Below are positions 14,174-27,421 of a DNA stretch of 64,000 nt, piece by piece. This DNA is from Rostratula benghalensis. Lineage: Eukaryota; Chordata; Aves; Charadriiformes; Rostratulidae. A model generated the notes under the pieces. That model saw only the letters and a list, made by a program, of their open reading frames with translations, was not told the origin of the DNA and made no database searches. Within the stretch, counting starts at the first letter, position 1; each line of letters begins with the position of its first letter. The position numbers were made by a program, and so were the translations under genes. The stretch spans positions 929,770 to 993,769 of the forward strand of contig VXAI01000244.1 in assembly GCA_013399305.1 (NCBI GenBank), read 5' to 3'.

Positions 14174-14372
14174 NNNNNNNNNNNNNNNNNNNNNNNNNNN
14201 NNNNNNNNNNNNNNNNNNNNNNNNNNNNNNNNNNNNNNNNNNNNNNNNNNNNNNNNNNNNNNNNNNNNNNNNNNNNNNNNNNNNNNNNNNNNNNNNNNNN
14301 NNNNNNNNNNNNNNNNNNNNNNNNNNNNNNNNNNNNNNNNNNNNNNNNNNNNNNNNNNNNNNNNNNNNNNNN
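14174..14372. other. assembly gap (199 N)
   Basis: Run of N inside the CpG island between AMPD1 and DENND2C. It probably hides part of the DENND2C first exon or promoter; GC-rich sequence is a common cause of such gaps. Confidence 0.99.
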
Positions 14373-14425
14373 CGGCCGGTCCCGCCCCCCGGCGCAGGGC
14401 GGAGGCAGTTGCTGACAGAGCGGCC

Positions 14426-14431
14426 TTTACT
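14426..14431 (-). terminator. AMPD1: candidate AMPD1 poly(A) signal AGTAAA
   Basis: AGTAAA (a known weaker variant of AATAAA) on the minus strand, 32 bases past the AMPD1 stop. No AATAAA is visible before the assembly gap, so either this variant is used or the true signal is in the gap or beyond. Confidence 0.4.
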
Positions 14432-14462
14432 GCGGGACCCCGCACCGCCCGCCCCCCGCCTC

Positions 14463-17400
14463 CTATTCGGCCTTCAGCCCTTCGGCGATGAGGTTGAGCT
14501 CGTAGCACCAGGTCTCGTAGCGGTACGCCATGCGGATCTGGGCCACGTTTGTCTTCCGGATGTCGTTGCCCTGGGGTCCCTCTTCCTGGTAGTTTTCCCC
14601 CAGGAACTTGGCTTTCTCCTGCCAGAGACGGGCACAGCAGAGCGGAACTCGGGGCCGTGCCGGCAGCACCCGAGGGAAACGCCGGCTTCTGCCGGGCTCC
14701 CCAGGGGAGGGGACAGGCAGGGACAGGTCTTTACCTCGTGGGACAGGCCGCACTGCAGGACGCTGTTCCTGGCAATTTCACACATGTCACAGGTGCTGAG
14801 CTTAAACACTTGGGCAGCAATGGCGTACTCTTCCATCAGGGCCTCCTGCACCACAGGCTGTGTTAGAGGCTGGCAGCCTCTGCCGGCACGGCCCACGCTG
14901 CCGCAAGGGCATCCCAGAGACAGCCCAGCACACCGGACTCTGCAAGCGCTGATGGCCTCCCTGAAAATGGAGGCCCACACGGTCCCAGCCCCAGTACTCG
15001 GACAGGAGGGGATCGGCTCACGCTGTACCTTGGTGTAATGGAACTGCATGGGGTCATCTGTCGAAAGGGACACCATGAGGCCCTTCTGGTGGAAGTCGAG
15101 CAATGGATTCTTGGCATACTCCAGGAAGAGGCTGTTGTTGCTGAGTGGAGACATAGCAATGGGAATCTGGGCAAGGAAGTACAGGTACTGCAACACTGGG
15201 CTCTGCAAAAATGAGCAGAGTTACCAGGTTAGGGATAACGTTGCTGCACTTTCCACTTCTGGGGTCACTCCTCAGATCAGCCCAGTGCTCCAGCCAGGGA
15301 CTGTGGTGCAAAGAGCTCCTGTGTGCTACAAGAGAGATAGGCAAGCAAGCTACAATCCTCCAGGGCCCAAGTGAGTTCAAACCTGTCTGATTCCAGAACT
15401 CAGCTGGCTCCAATTATAACAGACATATCCAGTGATAGGTCTGTGGGGCTGAACTCCTGAAATCTGAATACCTTTCTCAGCTACATTTCCAAACACACCT
15501 GGAGAAATGCAGAAAGTCATGTAACACAGGCTGGCTGCGTCAGTGTAACACAGGGGCACAGTGAACTGTCAGCTATAGTGGAGACCAGCTGTGACCGTGT
15601 TCTCCTCTGCCACGCCTGGGCTGCCCTCTGGCAGACTGCTCCACTTACCTTCTTGAGGTTGAGACCATGGGAGATATTATCTGCTGTCATGAAGGCTGTA
15701 AGCAGATGTGTGAGGGCCCCAGCTTCCCCACAGTGTGGACGGAAGAGGAACGTGTTCATACCACGCTGCCTAGACACATGGAAGAAGAACTCAGAGAAGG
15801 GAAGCAGCAGGGTTAGCTGGCATGCGATGCAAGATTCCCTGACATCAGGTCCAGCCCTGCTTCTACCAGTGGGACCCCAAGAATCCAGCTCGACCTGAAA
15901 GCACATTATTTGTTCCTTTTTCTCCTTTGTGCATGCAATAGATACATCTCTGCAATCCCAAAGTTTTCACCCCAGTCCATCATGCTCCCTACCTCCCTAC
16001 CGAGGAGTGTTTAGATTGCTCTGGGGCATCAGGCTCCAAGCTACGCTGTGGCAGAGCAAGGAGAGCCCCACTTCTTCCACACCAACAATCAACTCATGAG
16101 GCAGCCCCACTTCTGCCAGTCCATCATCGGTCCCTTAGCAGATCCTGGGCCTCACCTGCGTAGGTTGTTGAGCACCAGGATGTTGGCATACATATAGTAC
16201 AGATAGTAGGTGTAGGATGGGTTCTTCTCAGAAGTCCACTCCTTTGGCTTTGGGCTTTTAGTGCAGAACATGTGTCCACTATGCTTGGATTCATCATCCA
16301 CGCTGTCGAAGCCAGTGATCTGCTTGGCAAGGTAACAAAAAAGCCGCATCTCAAAGCTCTGCACCTTGTCATGCCTGGGTAGGCTGGCTCACCCTGCCCC
16401 ACTGCAGCTTGTCACAGCCCAGCTGTAGCCTGTCCCCCTGCCCCAACCAAGAGCAGAGACCGGCCAAGACTGCAGAGCATGCTTCTCAGAAACACCCAAA
16501 TACTGTCAGGGGCAAGAAATAGAGCTCACACCAAACACCTCTGCAGGAGGGGATCAGGCAGCATTTCTCACAGCCCCACAGAACTTCTGGACGCACACTC
16601 CCTTTCCTAGAGCGTGGCAGCAGTGCCACAGGTCCACTTATGACATTTTCTGTGTCAGCGCCAATACCTGATTTCTTGTGCACAAACAGGAACGTGAGCA
16701 CACCACACCCAGACGACACCGTCAGGTGACACTCACGTGACGTAGAAAGACACTCAGCTCCTTGTGAGATTGGGGATTGATAGTTGCCTCAAACACAGGA
16801 ACAAAGATGTTTTCCAGCATCTTCTCAAAGTGTGGGAGGAAATTCTTAGACCTGAACACATCACTGTGGACAGAGATGGGGATGAGCTGCTAGCAGAGGA
16901 ACAACGTGGCCCCCATAATCCCTTGAGGATAAAGAATGAGGTAGCTCCCTCAGACCCACAGCACATACTAAATCCTGGGTACTTGGATCATCCACTTCAT
17001 GTTGGGGGAGTAGACCCGGTGCTTGTTGAACCAGTTGGCTAGCTTGGGCCACTCCTCAGCTGATCGCCCATAGATTGAGAGGCGAGGCTCCGCATGCTGG
17101 TACTTGGCATCCTCCAGATCAGAGCCAACCTCCTGCAAAACAGAAGAGACAGTTGCATGGGGACCCTCCCGCCACTGGGCACAGCGGTACCACAGCTCGG
17201 CTGCTCTCTCCTCCCCTGGGTTCTCACTTTGATGATGGTAGCAAAGTATTCGCCATTGATAGCATTCTCTGTCTTCAGATAGAGGTCCCGCAGCTCGCTT
17301 GCACCCACAGGGTTGTACTTGTCATTGAACTTGTCAAAGCGCTGAAATGTCTGGCGCCCCTAGAGCAGGGAGAATCAGGGATGAGTAACACACACACACA

Positions 17401-20400
17401 CACCCCGGATCCAAGCATAGCAACTGAGCAGGGACTGATCCAAACAGTCCAAAATGGGAAAGCCAGGAGCTGCTACATCCTGCCACAAACACTAACATGC
17501 ACATGTCATGGGTTCAAAGGGAGGGGAAAAGCCATGCCTGCAGGGATGGATGAGAGTGACCCAGGAGTGGTCTTACTCTAAACGCCCTACCACTTACAGC
17601 ATGGACATCCAGGGAATCCACTGTCAGATCATAGGGGTGCAAATTGAGCTGCTGGAAAAGCTGTTTCAGGGTGAGTTGTTTGCCCTTGGCATCATAAACG
17701 ATACGGTCAGCATCCACACAGTATGATTTCTTGATGAACCGCAGAAGATGCTTCTGGTTCATGCAGGCTGCAGCATGGATGTGTGTGTCCACCTGAGAAA
17801 CCAGAGGGACAGCTATCTAACTCGAGTTGGGATGCTGAGGTACCATCAACAAAGGGGCTAACAAACTCCTTGGGTGAGCCCAAGCTGTGTGGGGAGCTCA
17901 GGTCAGCCCAGCAGGCTTAGGCCAAGAGCAGCCCAGTCCCCACCATCCCATTAGCAGGAGCAATGTAGGTGCCGCAGACCTTGACTTTTACATCAAGTTC
18001 TCAGGAAGGTGAAGGCACCAAGACAGCTTGTCTTCAAGAGTCACTAGGACTGTAAGCCTTGCTATTTACCTTCCGGCAGTTGTAGAAGTCCCGATGGGGA
18101 TTGTTCTTCAGCTCTTTCATCTCCTCCATCTCATTTAGCATTTCATGCACTTGGAACTTGGATGAGAGGAACTTCAGGCGCCGATGAGTGTAGGTCTTAC
18201 TAGTGAAAGCAAAGGATAGAATAATGGCAGGGTTCCTTATCCCTTCAGCACAGTGGCATAGCCCATCAAACACAGGGATGACGCTTATACTCAGGGTAGA
18301 GGAGTTGATGCTGGCCTGGGCTGCATTCCTAAGGTACTTCTTCTGCTCTTTCACAGAGCTTCAAAGTAAGGCCTGGCCAGCTGTAAGCATCCCTGCAGGG
18401 CATATCTCAAATCCCTGAATATTGACTTTGCTTAAGATCCCAATGAAGACAGGTTTGGTAGCCAGCAGGCCGCAGGGATGGAATCAGTGGGTTCCTCCCT
18501 CCTCCCAGGAAGAGGGGGGACAGCCCTGGCTCTGCCCTGCCCTGCCATCCCCTCTGCCCGCCACGGCAGGAGCTGTGAGCTGCACCCAGCAGTGCTGGGT
18601 TGTGCACTTACACAGGGCCCTGGGCAATCAGGGCCAAGAGGAAGTTCATGTCATCAAGGAAGTGCTCAAGGCTGAGGTAGGGCAGGTCCTTTGGCTCATT
18701 TCTTTCAGCTGCTGCCTTGTCTCCATAGATGTAAACTACCCCATCCTTCATCTGGATATAGTATCCCAGGTCCTCAGGGAGATTCCCAGTTTCAAAGGGA
18801 TCATGTCCATCCTTCACTGGCGGGGTGAACACTGGACCAAAAGGAGAATACCATGAGACACAAGCTGCCAGCCAAAACCCCACATGCCTGCCATGCTCCT
18901 CCACCCCAGGCAGATGGCAGGGACAGCCCTGACACTGAAGAGAAGGCCTAGACAATTGTGGAGCTCTTCCGCAGCCCTTTTCTGACCCATGCCCGCCAAG
19001 GAAGACAGAGAGGAAAACCCTCCAGGTGCCTAGAAGTACCTGGGCCAGTGTCACTCGCCCTCCAGACCTCGCCTTCAATAGCACGCAGGTACTGAGATGG
19101 GGTCCTGGGGAACCTCTGCACAGACTGCTGCATGTATTTCTCCCGGATGCACAGGGCACGGTACAGGCCTTTGCAGACAACTTCAAAATCTTCAACTGTC
19201 ACCTGCAAGAGGGCTGTTGCTGAACACAACCATACAACTGGAAGTAGCTGCCTAAGAGATACCCTGGTGCACCAAGATGAGAAGAGGACAATTTTGTTCA
19301 CAGCAAGATACATACCTTATCATCCCCTCCCTCACACTGCTCTGCCTGAGCAGGGCAAAGAAGGGATGACAGGCAAAGTCCTAGACATGGTAGAAGGAAG
19401 TTCCTCACACCAGGACCAATGCATTCCAGCTGTCATTCCCCTCTTATATTCCTCACTGCAAACTGTAGCTGGCACTGAAATGGAAGCCAGGCTTGGGCAA
19501 AACCCTGAAAGCTATTTTTGGAGCTCAGGCTGAAACTGAAGCAGGACCAACAACATACACTGACCCAATGTGTCAAGAATTTTTGATTTACTGCACAGAC
19601 AAGTGTTTGAGGCAGTCAAGAGACATCATACTGGAGTGGCATGGGAGAATACCATGCAGCACTTGCTACAGTCATGGCAGAAGGAAATGTGCCTGTGCAT
19701 GGAGGGGCTTTCAGCTTCCCCTAATTGCTCCTCTGCTCTTCAATTCCAAGTTGATCAGCCTGCTCCAGCCCATGAAGGAGGGAGCAACCTGCCAGCTGTA
19801 TGCACAAATGTACTAGAAGGCTGTAGAAGAGGAGGAGAAATTACCCCTGGACGTGATAGCAACCCTGGTCAACTGGCTCCAGGTGATTCTGCCTGAGCAG
19901 ATGACTTCCAGAGGTCCCTGCCAGCCTCAACCCTTCTAGAATTCTGTATCTCAGACAGATCTCTGTGTGAGCAGGAGCAGGCTGCGACAGAGCGAGCGTT
20001 GCCTCTCCTGCCTTGTCCACCCCTCTGCCTGGAGAACCCCATGGGAAGCATGTGGCACAGACTCCTGCTGAGGAATTCAGTTCTGGATCCTCCAGGGATG
20101 TAGCAGGGCACCATCAGGTGCTCACAAGACACAGATTGAGCTGGAAGACACAGACTGTCCTCACTGCACCTGGTACAGACTCCTATGACCCTGGGCACTA
20201 CTGAGGGACACGTAGGGACTAGATGAGGTGTTAGTCAGGACAGGGAATGGTATAGCCAGGCAAGTACCTACCCCAGAGGCATAATCCCCTGTGATCTGGA
20301 CCCGCTGGAAATCAGGCACAGTCTGGTACAGGGGGGAGGTAGAGATGACCTCATCAATAGTGGACAGTCTGGTTATAGATCTCTGAGCCACAGGGACTGC

Positions 20401-22887
20401 CAAGGCAATTGTCTTCAGGCGGAACAAGCGCTTCTTCCTGCCGGGGAGGAAAGCCTCAGACCAACAGCCCTGACTTCATGGCCACATGCAGGCACAGGGT
20501 CAGGGGCACTTACCACAGCCGTGTTCCAACTGTGCACAACATGAATCATCTCACTGGTGCTTACTGAGCACCTCAAACAGACACTGCCAACAGTAGAGGC
20601 CACAGCACACAAAGTAGCCACAGACTTCCAAGCATGGTTTTTCCAGTCACACCTTTCCAGAGAAAGGTCTCCAACAGCCCCGTGGCCATGGCTGTGCTGA
20701 CAACCAGGGAACAGGCCAGGGGTGTCTTTCAGTCCAACAGTGGGAACAATTGGAGAGGGAAACCCTGAAACCTGACAGATGCTCTGGGATTACCAAGGAT
20801 TTACCCTATGTGTGTTGTGGGCTGTTTTCACTGGCCTTGACTTATGCTTTCCTCCAGCTCTGGCTGGGGACCTGCAGGCAATGCCCCTCTCCTTTCTCCA
20901 ACTGCCTTGTTTGTTGCTCACCGCTTTTCTGTGGAGGTCTCCTGAAGTATCATGTGCGCTCTCTTTTCCTGGCGTGAGATGGGGCAGATGTCTTCCACAT
21001 CAAAAGGAGAGATCTCTTGTCTGGTCTCCTCATCTTTCACCTCAGAGGCAAAGACCTTCTCCGCGAAGGAGCGCATTGTCTCATCTATTTCTGCAAGGAG
21101 AAGGGGCAGAGTGCAGGGTCACACAGGCATCTGGTGCCCAGCCACCACCCAGGCAGGTGGACCTCAGCCATCATCACCTTATGACACCTACGCCTCCATG
21201 CTGCCTAGAAGCTTACAGAGCCTGGGCCACACATAGCGTGCTGGAGACATACCTACACACCCCCAGCACTCCAGAAAAGGCAAATGCACCCCACAGCCCA
21301 AGAGTAGCAGAAAAAGGCCCAGAAAGAAGCACAGCCTTGGGAAGGGCACTTGGGAGAGCATGCACTGGGGGGAGAGGGGAAGGTTGGCAGAGCCCTCACA
21401 GTTCTAGGAAGCCCAAGACCCACTTGTTCCACAAGGCATCCAGAAAGGATGAAGACAGAAGTAGAGACAGAGACAGAGAGAGCCAGCAGCCCAAGCACTC
21501 GATTCCCACCATCACAGTGCAGCTGAAGAGCATCCAGCCAGGGAACTGTCATGTGGACTTGACCCCTCTCAGCCCATCACCTGCAGCATGCTCAAAGGGG
21601 CCAGCTAACATAGCCCTGTGAAAGCCGCCATTGACACGAAGTTGGCTGGAGCTTTATGAAGTATCAGAAAGAAGGTTAAAAGCCCTTCCACTGCCAACAA
21701 AGTACCATAAAACAAGAACCCGAGGGCTCTTCTGGCAACATCTCCTGGAAGCACACATTTTCATAGCACAAATGGACATTAATTCAGCAGGCGTTGCCAG
21801 CAGTCAGCAGCTCAGCATGAAGTACAGTGAGTATTGGTGCTGAGGGATGGACCACACCACTGACATGTCAGACAGGACATGGTCAGCAGATGAGGACTGA
21901 AGCAGAAAGGACTGATGTGCATGGCAGAAGTGTGGCAGACCTACAGGAGATGTTCAGTTAGAAACTAGCCATTTATTTTCCCCACAGCATGTTGGGAGGG
22001 ATTCAAAATAGTTTATCCTTGTAGCCCTGAATTTGTAGTTCTGAGGTCCAAGCTGTGAGCTGGAGGGACATAACACAGGGGCTTCCATTCCCTGCTGTAT
22101 GGTAAGGCCAAGGGGCTTGTGCTGAGCTACAAATATGTGGGAAAATTCTGGCACTACGTCCATTTCTCAGCAGTGCAATATCACAAAAAGTATGATTTCA
22201 ATAACAAATGTTGCTGCAGTATCATCAATGGGTCCCAACATGTTTCCTAGAAGAAAAAAATGCAGGTTTTTTTTTTCACTATCCCTTTATTTCCCACTGT
22301 TAGGGGCTCTGGGATGACAAGCATCTCAGCCAGAAATCTTTTCTGCTGACACATAAAGCATCAGCAAACATGAAGGAAGAAGTGGACAGGGGTACCATAC
22401 TGCGGACTTCAACCTGAGTAAATGAGATAAAGCATTAGATCTGTCCCCTTGTGGATCAAATCCACTCGGAGCAGAATGCATTCAAAAGAAGTTATATTAG
22501 GCTGGATCTTTGTCAAGAAAAAAAAAAAGGGGGGGGGGGGGGGGGAGAACCCAAAAAACCAAAGGTATGAATAGGAGCAAGGGAAATTACAAAACGTTTC
22601 ACTTCCTGCCACAGAGGAAAGAACTCCAATAAAAAAAGACTATCTTCTAAGCAGGAGCTCAGGCATGCTAGGACAATATTTAATGAATAGCAGCTTCATA
22701 TACCAAAGCTCGAACCATTCCATGAAACAGCAAGGGGTACAGCTGGCATTGCTGAAAAATAGCATCTTCTCAAACTGCTGAAAGATGACCATGATCACGT
22801 AACTGCTGTTGGTTTCCAATGATCATGTCTAGGCAGTACCACAGCAGAGCATATAAGAAGTCTAGCAATACTCACCTTTGTCTTCTG
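14463..22887 (-). CDS. AMPD1: AMPD1, AMP deaminase 1 (muscle isoform); first coding exon not located
   Basis: Deaminates AMP to IMP plus ammonia in the purine nucleotide cycle; AMPD1 is the skeletal-muscle isoform. Exons in transcript order: 22876-22887, 20922-21090, 20272-20437, 19040-19202, 18612-18831, 18070-18199, 17598-17792, 17228-17359, 16969-17132, 16737-16863, 16156-16319, 15649-15769, 15029-15202, 14735-14845, 14463-14618 (stop TAG). These total 2204 nt and need a first exon of 3n+1 nt; with about eight codons there the protein would be about 741 aa, against 747 in human. Seen are the zinc-binding segment [19 protein letters not shown], the [11 protein letters not shown] segment, the deaminase signature [14 protein letters not shown] and the C-terminus [13 protein letters not shown]. 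The N-terminal [17 protein letters not shown] segment distinguishes AMPD1 from AMPD2 and AMPD3. The gene abuts DENND2C downstream. Confidence 0.96.
17388..17403. repeat. CA microsatellite
   Basis: About eight CA units in an AMPD1 intron between the exons at 17228-17359 and 17598-17792. Confidence 0.85.
22518..22545. repeat. A11-G17 homopolymer junction
   Basis: A run of A followed directly by about 17 G, in the AMPD1 intron upstream of the exon at 20922-21090. Length is likely to be unstable and error-prone in sequencing. Confidence 0.9.
22876..22887 (-). CDS. AMPD1: AMPD1 12-nt micro-exon (exon 2)
   Basis: On the minus strand CAGAAGACAAAG is bounded by an AG acceptor (preceded by a T/C-rich stretch) and a GTGAGT donor. 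Read with one base from exon 1 it gives A-E-D-K and donates one base to the next exon, which continues E-I-D-E. This aligns with A-E-E-K-Q-I-D-D in human AMPD1, whose exon 2 is also 12 nt and is known to be variably skipped. Length and phase match exactly, which makes chance unlikely. Confidence 0.88.
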
Positions 22888-24588
22888 CTGTTTGAGGTAA
22901 AACAGAAACAAAATAAAACCAAATGTGATCAGCCCTTCAAAAGCCATTTTGCCTAATCAGTGATTAAAAAGGGACAAGTACAAGTTTAGGCAAAGCCTTC
23001 CCCTTAAGAAAGAACAATCAGTACTGGTCACTTGTACGATATAAAGATGTGAGTTCAGTGTTTGCTGTTTCACAATACAGCCTCAGAGACGTGCACATTA
23101 AGGAGCCACTTCGCAGGTGCCATCCAGCCTGAGGCTGCCCTCAGCAGCCCCCGGGTTTCCCTCTGGCTGTCCAAGGGAACAGCATTTTCTAGAACCTAGA
23201 TCACCTTGGTCAACACTACGATCAACTAACAGATACCCAGTCATCTAATAAGACTGACTTGCCTTGGAAGGTCTCTCACTACTCCTGTGTCCAGGCACAG
23301 GGATGCAGAAGAGCATAGGAACAACTTAGGAGGGCAGAACAACGTTCTCCTGCCTCAACGAGAGCAGAAATATTTTAGTGACTCAGAGCACCGTGGCTGC
23401 TTTGCTATTTATTGTCCATGACTTGCCATCCTTTGTGAAGATCAGGATGGACGGTCATTTCAAAGATGCTGAGTTTCATCCTCATATGGTCACAACTCCA
23501 CTCCTTCACTAACAGGATCAGACAGCTGAGACACTGCAGTTCCACAGACCTTCACTCCTGGTCATACAGTGAGGCATCAACATTTTGTGGGTACAATTCA
23601 TGCCCTTTCCATCTGACCCAGAAAATTCAGTCTGGAGCTCTGGCATCACAAGCCACCAGCTGCTGACTTCCCACAGTCCGGTCTGCAGAGCATACTCTCC
23701 CGGCATTTGAACTCCACATATTCATTTGCAAACTAAGCATCCCAGAAATGCCAAGTCTGACCTTTCCTGTCTTTAGTGGATGAAAATTGCACTCATGAAG
23801 GTCATCAAACTCCCACTGATGTTGCAGGGCCAGGCTTTAACACATTCACATGGGACAGTGACTATCACACCACACAGCACTGCAATTCTAAGCACGCTCT
23901 TATCAGAACTGTTTGGCGCCAATGTTCCCCGGGGCTCTGCAACAACATCACAGGCCCCTCTGTGCTGCTCAGCCTGGCTGGCCCTGCTCCTGCTGCCCAG
24001 CCCACGTCCCTGTCCCCTTGGGACTGCATCATCCCACATCTCAGCTTAGCTCACCAGAGACCCCCAAACCCGCTCTGACCCCTTCCACAGTGATTTAATG
24101 GTATCACTACAGAATACATTATGCTGCAGGAGGAACAGTATTTTTCTTCAGTATGAGCAGAGCAATATTTAAACAATAATGCTATTTCTCTGCTGCTCTA
24201 TCCAAAAATGCCTCCAAGCAGGAAGAAAAATGCTCAAAGCCCCCAGCGAGGTACCCTGGACCACAAGGGTACCACAAAATCTCAGCAGCTGCAGGCTGAC
24301 AAGCCCGCCCCCGTGGCTCCTTGTCTCACCAATTGCTTTCAGACCTACCTGGAATTCTCACCCGTGACATCTTTCCAGCAAATTTGCAGAGCGTCAAGTA
24401 ACACCCTACAGTAACAGAGCACAAGTAGCTAACTGACTGCACAACAGCCTAACACTAATTTTACTTCTTTCCCTTCCCTGTAATTAGACTCTCCCGCTCT
24501 AAAAGGAGAGCGGAGGTCAACTGTAAGCCTATTTAAAGTGCATCCACAAGCACTTGTACTGAAACAGGTGAAACCAGGGCTCAAATTT

Positions 24589-24591
<3 letters not shown>

Positions 24592-24619
<28 letters not shown>
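24592..24619. repeat. poly-T tract (28 nt)
   Basis: Uninterrupted run of 28 T between AMPD1 and NRAS; no retrogene body is recognisable beside it. Confidence 0.9.
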
Positions 24620-27395
24620 CCAATTAGGCTTTCATTTTACATTTAGTAGCATTTCCATTTCACCTGTTGTCTGGCCAGATTGCTACTTCTCAGGACAGCT
24701 GCACCTTCCTGAAGTGCACTGTGGAAGTCAGTTTTTTGAGAGACAAGAAAACTGCTGTCTTCTGTGCTGAACCAATGATTTAAAGGAAATCCCCAAGGCA
24801 CAGATCTGATGTTTGCATGAGAAGAGGAGCTGTGGGTTACAACCAACCAGCCTATGTGCTACTCAGAGAAGATTTTTCCTGAGAGAAGGATCTACTTAAA
24901 AGACTGGATTTTAGCAACAAGAGTAGCACAAATGTCCGATCATCTTCCCAGCTGAATGAGACAAACAAAGAGAAAGTACAAGGAACTACATTTGATTCCT
25001 GAGCTTTTTAGGAACCACTTTCTATAAAAATTTGTATCCTAATAGTAAGGTGATATTCAGTTTTATACGTGATGAGCCTTAACCAAGGCATAGCTTACAG
25101 AGACCAGCACTTAGTACAGTCCAAGGTGTGGCAAGAAACTCCCCCCTTAAGCTACACATGGTGGCGTGGATCTGGCAGAGCAGGGTATCGGTTATTTTAA
25201 GTAGATTTTATTCTCACATACAGGCATTGAGAGTTGTACCCAGTCCTTTAGGGTCTCCTCAAACCTTCTTCAGTTCCCACAGGAACTTGGAAAGCAGCTC
25301 CCGTCTAAGGAAAATGGCCAGAATTTGTCATGCCTTGCATGTTGCCTGCGTAACCCTCAGCTTCTGACTCAGCTTCCTGGTGGGAAGTGCTAAGTCTAAA
25401 CAGGTCAGGAGAATACAATAGTTTTGATTTGAAACAGAGTCTTTTCCTGTTTGTTTATACTTCACTTCTTGACAGAGTTGAAAAACTGCACTGAAATCAG
25501 GACTAGCCAAGCAAAGCATTCTGGCTACGGTCAGCACAGTCGTGCTGCTCATTTAAAAGGTAATTTTGGTCGTAATGGTGAAGGAACAGAAAACCCAACA
25601 TCCCTGGAAAAGACAACATTGTATGGAGTTATACATGCACGTAAGGACTTCCTGTGCTATATTTTTAGGAAGAGCTATGGGAAGGCTGGAATAAGTGAAA
25701 GAGTTACCCACATAAGTTACAGAGTTAGAAAGAGCAAGTCCCAGACTTTGTCCATAGGTGCATGGCGAGCTCGTGGCACAGCACGCCAGTGAAGTCAGAT
25801 GAGATGAGACCTGCACAGCATCTCTAGCTGAGATAATTTCCAGAGCACCCAGAAAACAGAAACTCCTCCTGAAAGATCATGACTTGATGTGCACAACTTC
25901 AAAACCTGCTGGTTACAGTTGAGAAATTTGCCAGAATTCAAGGAGTTTTAGCCCAACTTCCCTATATTCCCCAAGAATATAAATGGATTTCCTCTCTTGA
26001 CGCACAGAGGTGCAGCCAACAGGTCAGAGCTGGGATGCTGTTACAGTCTTGGTTTCTAATACCCGGATTCCTTTCCTGTGCTGATAGAAGTCTTCAGTTT
26101 CTGAATTATTTTTGCTCTTACTCATTACCCAGGTTGTGAGCCTCCATACCATATTATTATTTAACTATTTCATTTAAGGTCAATAAAAACTGGGTCCTGC
26201 TTTTTTAGCTCTTCCATAGGGGACTATATCTGCCCCTAACCTTTCTGAATATATCAAGATCTTTGGACTCACATCTGAAACCAAAAATAACCTTTAGGGT
26301 ACAGGGGTCATCTTCCTAGAGATGTCTCTTGATCCCCTAGCTTTTTACATCACAGGGTCATCTGTGTTTAGTTCACGATAGAAATACGAGTAAAGCCTGA
26401 GTATGCGGTGCTAAAGTTAGATCTACCTAAAGACTCTTTAAACTCAAGTACTAAGTACAAACAACCCATCTTCCTGTTCATCTCCAGCTGGAGAGCAAGT
26501 GATTCACACCCAGAGGTTTCAGAGTGGCTCTAACACCCACACTGCCTTCATTCCACCCAGCTCTAGTCAAAGGGAAAAGGCCAAACGTGCCAGAAATTTG
26601 GCAGCTTGAGGTATTTAGCAGGGTCTTCCTCTAGGTCACCTGGCAGAGCAGCCATGTGACAGGGACAGATGTCCAGCAGAAGTGTGGGGGCAAGCTGAAA
26701 TGAAACCATTTTCTAGAATGGTTTCAATTCCTGAAGCATAAAGGTATTAACAGAGAGGGGGTAATGTGGAGACTCAGGAGGTCACTCCTTGACATGCCAT
26801 GCCTTTGACCAACAGCACCTTGCACCTCGCACCTCAGAAAGTTCTTCTCTCCCCACACTGTTCTTAGTTATTCCCTACACAGATTTCTTCAGGGCTGTTA
26901 AATTTGGCCTCTGCTCCAGTAGGCAACAACAGTGAGCAAGTCCTGAGGGTGTGAAATAGGTTATAGTAATGGATTGTTACAGGTAACAGTCACGTTGGGG
27001 GAAAGCTTTCCTAATAAGCCAAGAAAACCCTACCCTTGCTTTTAGGCACCCATCTCATAATCTGAATCTCTCCTTTTGGAAGAGGCAGCGACTAGGGCGG
27101 CTACTCAGTCCAAGGAGTTTTATACCCCTCTTACAAGGAGCCCATCCTTTAAGTTCCCTGCACAGAAAACAAACTGGACTCTGGAGGCCAGACACAATGT
27201 CTTAGGAGAAACACACTTAAATCACACTCACTGTGTAGTCCAGCACAACTGGCCTTATTGCAGGAGGAAAGCCACCAGGGAAGTATATTAGAAGACTGAA
27301 TTAAGCAACTTAAAAGACTAACAGCATGATTTGGACACAACAAAAACTTTATAGCTGATTTCACTCTTGGAATATCAAGTCATTTCCCCTCAGCC

Positions 27396-27421
27396 TTTTT
27401 TTTTTTTTTTTTTTTTTTTTT
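27396..27421. repeat. poly-T tract (26 nt)
   Basis: Uninterrupted T run in the AMPD1-NRAS interval; no adjacent retroelement body recognised. Confidence 0.9.

Larger units (their letters stand above)
13796..14460 (-). promoter_or_regulatory. DENND2C: CpG island, likely DENND2C promoter and first exon
   Basis: Very GC- and CpG-rich sequence directly 5' of DENND2C in its transcriptional sense, interrupted by a 199-base assembly gap. A GTGAGC donor on the minus strand (plus strand GCTCAC at about 13946-13951) could end a non-coding first exon, but this is a guess. The island lies immediately downstream of the AMPD1 stop codon at 14463, so the promoter and the AMPD1 3' UTR must be very close or overlap. 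Confidence 0.65.

Noticed and set aside
13456..14415. Long plus-strand open frame (319 codons) through the CpG island
   Set aside because: It crosses 199 N and owes its length to GC-rich, stop-poor sequence; composition is Pro/Arg/Ala-rich with no family motif.
20779..21621. Plus-strand 280-codon open frame
   Set aside because: It is antisense to the AMPD1 exon at 20922-21090 and its introns, with no recognisable motif.
24429..24623. Processed pseudogene ending in the poly-T at 24592-24619
   Set aside because: No coding similarity or target-site duplication could be seen beside the tract.
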